A stretch of DNA of 64,000 nucleotides from Luteimonas colneyensis (GTDB lineage Bacteria > Pseudomonadota > Gammaproteobacteria > Xanthomonadales > Xanthomonadaceae), in the NCBI RefSeq assembly GCF_014836665.1, contig NZ_JACSQJ010000001.1:560387-624386 (forward strand), written 5' to 3'. The notes below the pieces were generated by a model that ran no database searches, was not told the origin of the DNA, and saw only the letters and a list, made by a program, of their open reading frames with translations. This document shows positions 57,257 to 64,000 of the stretch, in pieces. The position numbers were made by a program, and so were the translations under genes. Positions within the stretch are counted from its first letter, which is position 1. Each line of letters begins with the position of its first letter.

Positions 57257-59177
57257 GGGCGGGACCGGGGTCTTCGGGGGTGATGGGCAGCGCGAGGCCG
57301 CCCGCGGCGTCGTGGAGTTCGCGCAGGCGGCGGCCGAGCGCGGCGATGTTCGCCTCGGCCTGCTCCAGCGCGAGCCGTCGTGCAGGCGGCAGCCATTCGC
57401 GCGCCGCCGCCTGCAGGCGCCCGTCGAGCGCGTGCAGGCGCGCGGCGCGCTCCCCGGCGCGGGCACGGGCCTGTTCACGCTCCGCGGCCTGCGGCAGCCC
57501 ATAACCGGGGAGTGACAGCAGCTCCGCAGGGCTCGCAAAGACACCGCCCTCGCGCAGCGCGCCGGCCAGCAGGTCCGCAAGCCCCGGCTCTCCCATCTCC
57601 GCCGTCCCCGCATCGGCCACGTCGGCAGCCGGCACGCCCCAAAGCTCCTGCCGGAACAGCGCGCGCTTGAGGACGTCGCGGGCCTGCTGCTCTTCGCGAC
57701 GCAGCGCGGCTTCCTCGAGCAGCAGCAGGGCGGCGGTCGCGCGCATGTCCACCCGCTCCAGCGCCGGCGCGCGCGCCGAAGGCGGCATGCGCAGCCAGGA
57801 CTCCACGTCCGCCGGTCCCGAGCCGATGGCCGCGCGCGCGGTGTCGTACAGGGCCTGGTAGTGCGCGCTCCAGGGCTCGAAGCGATACCCCAGGCGCAGC
57901 GCTTCGGACGGATCCGCCGGCACCTGCGCGTCGTCCACCAGTCCGGCGCGGCGCAGGCGCCGCAGCAGGCCCTTCGGGGTGATGCTGTCGAGCCGCGCCG
58001 AGGCCGCGCGCGGCACGCCGTCGTGCAGCAGCTTCCAGGTCTCGACCGCGCAGTTGTTGCCGACGAAGCGGTAGCGGCCGTCGTAGCTCCAGTGCACGCG
58101 CGCGGCGCGCTGCAGCAGCGCCTGGACGTCCGCCCGCGACAGCGCCAGCGGGATGGAGTCCAGGGGCCGCATCTCCACCCGGGTGTACTCGTCGACGACC
58201 TGCTGCAGCGGCAGTACGAACAGGCGCGAGGGATAGCCGCCGGTCAGGCCCCGCCAGCTCGACAGCTGCAGGTCGTCGACGAAGGCACGGAACGACAGCA
58301 CCCGATGATGCTCGAGGTCGAGGCGGCAGTCCGGCCCCGGGGCGCGCCCGGGCGCGCAGACCACCAGGCGCAGCATGCTGTGGCCCCAGCGGCTCATCAG
58401 CGCCTCGCCGTCGCCGGCCAGCAGGTAGTCGACGGCGTACACTCGCGCCGGATCGAGCTCCAGCAGCGGCGCCGCGTCCCCGTCCGACAGCGCGCCGGCG
58501 TCGACCCAGGGCAGCGCATCGGCACAGGCCGCGCGCGCGGGCGCCCCGCCGAAATGCTCCGCGAAGAAGGCGTGCAGCGCCGGCCGGCGGCAGGCGTAGG
58601 CCGGATCGAGCAGGAAATGCTCGAGGTTCACCGCGACGAATTCTGCCGGCGACGCCAGCTCGTAGCGGTCCGGGCTGCGCGCGCCGAAGGGATTGCCGCG
58701 CGAGCGCCCCGGCAGCAGCGGCCGCACCTGCCAGCCTGCCAGGTCGAGCAGCCGCGGATCGCGCGACAGGCCGTGCTCGCGGTCCCAGGCGTGGGCGAGT
58801 TCGTGCACCAGGGCGGCGACGGCCGCCTCGGGAACCGCCTCCGCCGCCGGTTCCGCTGCCGGTTCCGCCGGCAGCAGCGCCCGCGACAGTCCGATGCGGC
58901 GTCCGCGGATGCGGCCGTGCACGCCGTCGGGGAGATCGTCGCGCCAGTCCAGCCACAGCGTCCGCTCCTGCTGCCGCCAACTCGGTGGCAGCCTGCCGAG
59001 CACCTCGTCGACGAGCGCGCGCGTGAACCGGTCCCCCGGCGCGGATCCCTCCCCGGGCTCGACGCGGAGTTCCGCACGGGCAGCCGGCGCGGCGGCGAAC
59101 GCCAGCAGCAGCGCCATCGCCGCCAGCCCGGCCAGCCGCGCGGACGCGCTGGCGGCGGCAGGCACCGTCCGCTTCAC
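57252..59177 (-). CDS. DUF4105 protein with HExxH metal site, exported
   Basis: The 641-residue protein has a signal peptide (GLAAMALLLAFAAAPAARAE). The N-terminal domain holds LVHELAHAWDRE, a zincin-like HExxH with a further Glu near LASPAEFVAVNLEHFL. From about residue 250 the DUF4105 domain follows (LLAGDGEALMSRWGHSMLRL, GLTGGYPSRLFVLPLQQVVD, YRFVGNNCAVETWKLLHDGV). DUF4105 proteins act in the periplasm and some resemble lipoprotein-modifying enzymes. A peptidase activity is suggested but unproven. It is convergent with efpL. Confidence 0.85.
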   Translation of the reverse strand: MKRTVPAAASASARLAGLAAMALLLAFAAAPAARAELRVEPGEGSAPGDRFTRALVDEVLGRLPPSWRQQERTLWLDWRDDLPDGVHGRIRGRRIGLSRALLPAEPAAEPAAEAVPEAAVAALVHELAHAWDREHGLSRDPRLLDLAGWQVRPLLPGRSRGNPFGARSPDRYELASPAEFVAVNLEHFLLDPAYACRRPALHAFFAEHFGGAPARAACADALPWVDAGALSDGDAAPLLELDPARVYAVDYLLAGDGEALMSRWGHSMLRLVVCAPGRAPGPDCRLDLEHHRVLSFRAFVDDLQLSSWRGLTGGYPSRLFVLPLQQVVDEYTRVEMRPLDSIPLALSRADVQALLQRAARVHWSYDGRYRFVGNNCAVETWKLLHDGVPRAASARLDSITPKGLLRRLRRAGLVDDAQVPADPSEALRLGYRFEPWSAHYQALYDTARAAIGSGPADVESWLRMPPSARAPALERVDMRATAALLLLEEAALRREEQQARDVLKRALFRQELWGVPAADVADAGTAEMGEPGLADLLAGALREGGVFASPAELLSLPGYGLPQAAEREQARARAGERAARLHALDGRLQAAAREWLPPARRLALEQAEANIAALGRRLRELHDAAGGLALPITPEDPGPAL

Positions 59178-59243
59178 GACGGGCGCCTGTCCGGCACGAT
59201 CACCCGGGGCATCCCGCCGTCCGTCGCGGGAACACGCGCGGCG

Positions 59244-59546
59244 TCAGCGCGCCAGGATCGCCCGCGCCAGCTCCAGGTCGCTGGCCTCGCGGGCTTCGGC
59301 CGAGCCCTCGCGCAGCTGGCGCAGCGCGGCCTCGAGCCGCGCGCCGCGGATGCGGCCGTCGCTGGCGACGAAGCCGGCGGCGTCCTCGCGCGCCTGCAGC
59401 ACCACCTTGTCGTTGCCGGACGTCGAGCCGGAACTGGCCCCGCTGGACGCCGAGCCCGCGCCGGCGCTGGTGCCGGCGAAGCTGGAGGCATGGACGGGGG
59501 CGGCGAAGGCCAGCGCGAGCGCGCAGCCGAGGGCGATACGGATCAT
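59244..59546 (-). CDS. DUF2388 domain exported protein, 100 aa
   Basis: The signal peptide MIRIALGCALALAFAAPVHA is followed by a Ser/Gly/Thr-rich stretch and the DUF2388 signature AREDAAGFVASDGRIRGARL then LRELREGSAEAREASDLELA. The function is unknown; relatives are small periplasmic proteins common in Pseudomonas and its relatives. It is 8 bases after the upstream oxidoreductase gene stop and likely cotranscribed. Confidence 0.85.
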   Translation of the reverse strand: MIRIALGCALALAFAAPVHASSFAGTSAGAGSASSGASSGSTSGNDKVVLQAREDAAGFVASDGRIRGARLEAALRQLREGSAEAREASDLELARAILAR

Positions 59547-59554
59547 GGTCAGGT

Positions 59555-60949
59555 CTACCGGGAGGGGGGATCGAACAGCTTTCCGGGGTTCAGGATACCC
59601 GCCGGATCCAGCGCCGCGCGCAGTGCGCGCATGACGGCGATCTCGGCGTTGCTCCGCGTACAGCCGAGGTAGGGCTTCTTGACCAGGCCGATGCCATGCT
59701 CGGCGGAAATGGTGCCGCCGTGGCGCTCGACCAGGCCGGCAAGGTGCGCGGTCACCGCGCCGCAGCGCTCGACGAAGGTCTCCTGCCCCAGCGCCGCCGG
59801 CTTCAGCACGTTGATGTGCAGGTTGCCGTCGCCGATGTGTCCGAACCAGGCCACCTCGAACCCGGGGTATTCCGCCGCCAGCAGCGCCTGCGCTTCGGCC
59901 AGGAAGGCCGGCATCGCCGAGACGCGCACCGCGACGTCGTTCTTGTACGGCAGGTGTGGGGCCAGCGCTTCGGTGATGCCTTCGCGCAGGCGCCACAGCT
60001 GCGCGGCCTGCGCTTGCGACTGCGCGACCACGCCGTCCTCGACCCAGCCCTCCCCGGCGCAGTGGCCGAAGGCGTCGAGCAGCCGCGCGTCGTCCGGCCC
60101 TTCGGCCGCGGCATCGAGCACGACGTAATACGGATAGGCCCTGTCGAACGGCGCCTGCGCGCCGTGCGCGAGCACGTGGCGCAGCGCGACGTCGGTGAAG
60201 AATTCGAAGGCCTCCAGCGCCAGCCGCTCGCGCAACGCCTGGAACACCTGCATCAGCACCTCGAACGAGGGCAGCGCCAGCAGCAGGGTCGCCACCGGCG
60301 GCGGCGGCGGCGCCAGCTTCAGCGTCGCCTCCACCACCACGCCCAGCGTTCCTTCCGACGCGATCGCCAGGTGCCGCAGGTCGTAGCCGCTGGAGTTCTT
60401 GACCAGGCCGCGGTTGAGATCGAGCAGCTCGCCCGTGGCCGTCACCAGCTTCAGCCCGGCCACCTGCTCGCGGGTGTTGCCGTAGCGCAGCACGCGGATA
60501 CCGCCGGCGTTGGTGGCGATGTTGCCGCCGATGGTGCAGGAACCGCGCGCGGCGAAATCGACCGGATACTGCAGGCCGTGCCCGCGCGCCGCTTCCTGCA
60601 CCGCCTCGAGCGGAGCGCCGGCTTCCACGGTCAGCGTGCGGTCGACCGGATCGAAGTCCAGCACGCGGCGCATGCGTTCCAGGCTCAGCACCAGTTCGCC
60701 GTTCGCGGCCACGGCGCCGCCGGACAGGCCGGTGCGTCCGCCCGAGGGCACCACCGCCACGCCCCCGGCGCTGGCCCAGCGCAGCACGCCCTGGACCTCG
60801 CCGATGTCGGCCGGCAGCGCCACTGCAAGCGGCGCCGGCGTCCAGCGCCGGGTCCAGTCGCGGCCGTAGTGCTCCAGCTCCGCCGGCGTCGTGGCCAGGC
60901 GCAGCCCGGGCACCGCGGCGCGCAGGGAATCGAGTCGGGGATCGGGCAT
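59555..60949 (-). CDS. FAD-linked oxidoreductase (D-2-hydroxyglutarate dehydrogenase-like)
   Basis: The protein is about 464 residues and of the FAD_binding_4 plus FAD-oxidase_C type: VPSGGRTGLSGGAVAANGEL for FAD binding, SCTIGGNIATNAGGIRVLRY, and the C-terminal WFGHIGDGNLHINVL with metal-binding His and GTISAEHGIGLVKK. Such enzymes oxidise D-2-hydroxy acids; with serA divergent next door, D-2-hydroxyglutarate is likely because SerA makes it as a by-product. ATG at 60949; the frame is open further upstream without similarity. Confidence 0.9.
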   Translation of the reverse strand: MPDPRLDSLRAAVPGLRLATTPAELEHYGRDWTRRWTPAPLAVALPADIGEVQGVLRWASAGGVAVVPSGGRTGLSGGAVAANGELVLSLERMRRVLDFDPVDRTLTVEAGAPLEAVQEAARGHGLQYPVDFAARGSCTIGGNIATNAGGIRVLRYGNTREQVAGLKLVTATGELLDLNRGLVKNSSGYDLRHLAIASEGTLGVVVEATLKLAPPPPPVATLLLALPSFEVLMQVFQALRERLALEAFEFFTDVALRHVLAHGAQAPFDRAYPYYVVLDAAAEGPDDARLLDAFGHCAGEGWVEDGVVAQSQAQAAQLWRLREGITEALAPHLPYKNDVAVRVSAMPAFLAEAQALLAAEYPGFEVAWFGHIGDGNLHINVLKPAALGQETFVERCGAVTAHLAGLVERHGGTISAEHGIGLVKKPYLGCTRSNAEIAVMRALRAALDPAGILNPGKLFDPPSR

Positions 60950-61055
60950 GTCGGTGCCTGCCAGTGCCGGGCGTCCAGCCTGCCAGCGTCCATCGCCGCA
61001 GTGCAACATCCCGTCGCCGCTGGCACACTGCGGGCATCCCGACAGGCCGCCGACG

Positions 61056-62288
<1,233 letters not shown>

Positions 62289-62316
62289 GGGGCGGGATCG
62301 CGGCAGGAGCTTTCTT

Positions 62317-62517
62317 GCCACGGATGACGCGGATTCACGCGGATCTACACGGATAGAGCAAAAGCTCTTTTCTTGACTTGTGTAGGAGCAGCTACAGCTG
62401 CTACACATGGTGCCAACCCACTGTCGCAGCTGTAGCTGCTCCTACAGGGAGGCTTTCGCCGCTGGAAAGCCTTTGCCCTATCCGTGTAGATCCGCGTGAA
62501 TCCGCGTCATCCGTGGC
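62317..62517. mobile_element. Gene-less element with 43-bp inverted repeats and two REP copies
   Basis: The left repeat (62317-62359) and right repeat (62475-62517) are inverted copies with one mismatch, made of the same ACGCGGAT units as those at 49764-50269. Inside lie REP-like copies at 62382-62405 and 62422-62446 but no open frame. It is either a sibling of the GxxExxY cassette that has lost its gene, or a REPIN insertion into such an element. Confidence 0.65.
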
Positions 62518-62541
62518 GAATCTTTTGGCTGTTGGCGGCGC

Positions 62542-62567
62542 GGTCGCAGCTATAGCTGCTCCTGCAG
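62542..62567. repeat. REP copy forming the 3' end of the Nudix gene
   Basis: CGCAGCTATAGCTGCTCCTG on the + strand is the inverse of the REP core. Read on the minus strand it encodes LQEQL and the TAG stop of the Nudix gene. Confidence 0.75.
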
Positions 62568-63122
62568 GGGGCGTGTCCGCGTGAGCCACTTGTGGGCCAT
62601 GCGGCGCAGCGAGGGGTCCATCGTTTCGTCAGCGGCGATCGTCTCCACGTCGATCCAGGCGAGGTCGTTGGATTCCTCGCCGACCACGTAGCGCTCGTCG
62701 TCACCGGCGCGGACGACGTAGCGCACGTCGTGGTGCCAGTGGCCCGGCACGCCCTTGCGCTCGGGGATCCAGTGGCGGTCGAGGTCGAAGATGCCGCCCT
62801 CCACGCGCAGTCCCGCGAGGCCGCTTTCCTCGCTCGCCTCGGTCAGCGCCACCCGCGCCAGGTCGGTATCGCCGTCGGCGTGCCCGCCCGGCTGCAGCCA
62901 GCGGTCGAGCTTGCGGTGGTGGGTCAGCAGCGTGCGTCGCCCGTCCGCGCTGACCAGCAGCGCCGACGCGGTGAAATGCCCCTCGAGCCGCTCGCGCAGG
63001 AACGCGTGCATGCCGTCTCTCAGCAGTTCGATGAACAGCCCTGCCTCGGCGGCTTCCTCCGGCCAGGCCCCGGCATGTGCGGTGAATGCGGCTTCGAGCG
63101 CGGTGATCGGGTTCGGGGGCAT
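62550..63122 (-). CDS. Nudix hydrolase family protein, 190 aa
   Basis: ATG at 63122 begins MPPNPITALEAAFTAHAG. The Nudix-box-like stretch is GGHADGDTDLARVALTEASE followed by ESGL, with the REUxEExGU core reading TEASEESGL, so the usual Arg is Thr. Around it are DRWLQPGGHAD and a C-terminal DLAWIDVETIAADE. It probably cleaves a nucleoside diphosphate derivative. Its last five residues and stop come from a REP repeat. Confidence 0.85.
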   Translation of the reverse strand: MPPNPITALEAAFTAHAGAWPEEAAEAGLFIELLRDGMHAFLRERLEGHFTASALLVSADGRRTLLTHHRKLDRWLQPGGHADGDTDLARVALTEASEESGLAGLRVEGGIFDLDRHWIPERKGVPGHWHHDVRYVVRAGDDERYVVGEESNDLAWIDVETIAADETMDPSLRRMAHKWLTRTRPLQEQL

Positions 63123-63315
63123 GCTGCATCGCCGCACGCGCGGCACCGGTGTGGAAGGAGCGCCATTATCGCCGTGCGACGCGCTGCACTGCCGCTTGTG
63201 CATGGTCCGGCGCTTTGGCAAGGTACGGCGGCCGTGGCGCGTCGCGCCATCCATCGCGGCACGGCCGAGGGGAAGGCATGCCGCGGCAACAGACCAACGA
63301 GGGGAGAAGCCGCGG

Positions 63316-64000
63316 ATGCTGAAAGCGCTGATGAGGGTCAAGCCGGTCGAGCCGGCTCCGCACGTCGATGCCGGCGAACCCGTCGAGGGCAGCCTGCAGG
63401 GCGAAGCCACCCTCAAGCGCACGCTGACCGCGCGCCACCTGGTGCTGCTGGGCGTGGGCGCGGTGATCGGCGCGGGCATCTTCGTGCTCACCGGCCAGGC
63501 CGCCGCCAACCACGCCGGCCCGGCGATCATGCTGAGCTTCGTGCTCGCGGGACTTGCCTGCGCCTTCGCCGGCCTCTGCTACGCCGAGTTCGCGGCGATG
63601 ATGCCGGTCTCCGGCAGCGCCTATTCCTACTCCTACGCCACGCTGGGTGAATACGTCGCCTGGTTCATCGGATGGTGCCTGGTGCTGGAGTACCTGTTCG
63701 CATCCAGCACGGTGGCGGTGGGCTGGTCGGGCTACCTGGTCAGCTTCCTCACCACCACGCTCGGGCTGCCGTTCCCGGCCGAACTGGCCTCGGCGCCGAT
63801 CACCTGGGACGGCTCGGGCTTCGTGCGCACTGCCGGCGTGATCAACCTGCCGGCGGTGGCGATCGTCGCGGCGGTCAGTGGCCTGTGCTACGTCGGCATC
63901 ACCCAGTCGGCCTTCGTCAACGGCATCGTGGTGGCGATCAAGGTGGCGGTGATCGCGGCCTTCCTCGGCTTCGGCATGCAGTACATCGATCCGGCCAACT
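63316..64000 (+). CDS. APC-family amino acid permease, 5' part only
   Basis: The gene runs off the window end after about 228 codons. TLTARHLVLLGVGAVIGAGI is the typical first membrane segment, followed by FVLTGQAAANHAGPAIMLSF, YAEFAAMMPVSGSAYSYSYA and a WFIGWCLVLEYLFASSTVAV stretch, as in cationic amino-acid or general amino-acid transporters. GGGGAG precedes the ATG at 63316. Substrate cannot be set from this part. Confidence 0.9.
   Translation, partial: MLKALMRVKPVEPAPHVDAGEPVEGSLQGEATLKRTLTARHLVLLGVGAVIGAGIFVLTGQAAANHAGPAIMLSFVLAGLACAFAGLCYAEFAAMMPVSGSAYSYSYATLGEYVAWFIGWCLVLEYLFASSTVAVGWSGYLVSFLTTTLGLPFPAELASAPITWDGSGFVRTAGVINLPAVAIVAAVSGLCYVGITQSAFVNGIVVAIKVAVIAAFLGFGMQYIDPAN

Overview
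The window looks like a chromosomal segment of a high-GC gammaproteobacterium of the Lysobacteraceae/Xanthomonadaceae type (Luteimonas, Lysobacter or relatives). This is inferred from three things: a branched-chain acyl-CoA catabolism set (leucine dehydrogenase, LiuA-E, IcmF), many short palindromic REP-like repeats built on GTAGGAGCAGCTATAGC, and long inverted repeats around a GxxExxY gene. No rRNA, tRNA or CRISPR array was found.

Region by region. Positions 1-14.4 kb are a rearranged accessory stretch. It holds an envelope protein of unknown function, a large secreted alpha/beta hydrolase bracketed by remnants of a threonine-aldolase-like gene, a complete IS3-family element that borders a truncated hydrolase, and a methyltransferase. 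An Rrf2 regulator follows, then a three-gene short-chain dehydrogenase operon divergent from its probable AraC-type regulator, a second IS3 remnant, an intact Tat-exported threonine-aldolase-like protein, a decayed nucleotidyltransferase and a VOC protein. Positions 14.4-16.2 kb carry small envelope and lipoprotein genes.

Positions 16.2-25.2 kb resemble a defence or genomic island, more AT-rich from about 20.8 kb on. It contains a micro-ORF coupled to a membrane NERD nuclease-like protein, a PLD-helicase-DUF3427 gene with one frameshift, a J-domain/poly-proline/membrane protein, and a tight two-gene DUF262-HNH plus Schlafen-AlbA_2 module.

Positions 25.2-64 kb are mostly core metabolism with insertions. 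They encode IcmF, a heme oxygenase plus bacteriophytochrome operon whose phytochrome has no output domain, a papain-like peptidase fused to an alpha/beta hydrolase, and a PLD-family enzyme. Next come leucine dehydrogenase, isovaleryl-CoA dehydrogenase (LiuA), a subtilisin autotransporter, a thiolase, three small lipoproteins, LiuB, a bactofilin, a Feo ferrous-iron system with a Fur-like box, LiuC, LiuD and LiuE. The end carries a PAS-GGDEF-EAL protein, a 3-hydroxyacyl-CoA dehydrogenase, EfpL, a DUF4105 metalloprotein, a DUF2388 protein, a D-2-hydroxyglutarate-dehydrogenase-like flavoprotein divergent from SerA, a Nudix hydrolase and the start of an amino-acid permease.

Functionally, leucine dehydrogenase, LiuA, LiuB/D, LiuC, LiuE, the thiolase and the type II 3-hydroxyacyl-CoA dehydrogenase together cover leucine breakdown (and part of isoleucine breakdown) to acetyl-CoA and acetoacetate. 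IcmF interconverts isobutyryl- and butyryl-CoA. The most interesting non-core features are the 16-25 kb island, the 506-bp GxxExxY cassette with 43-bp terminal inverted repeats (and an apparently gene-less sibling near 62.4 kb), the peptidase-hydrolase fusion, the output-less phytochrome, and an AraC-type operator with 21-bp spaced direct repeats.
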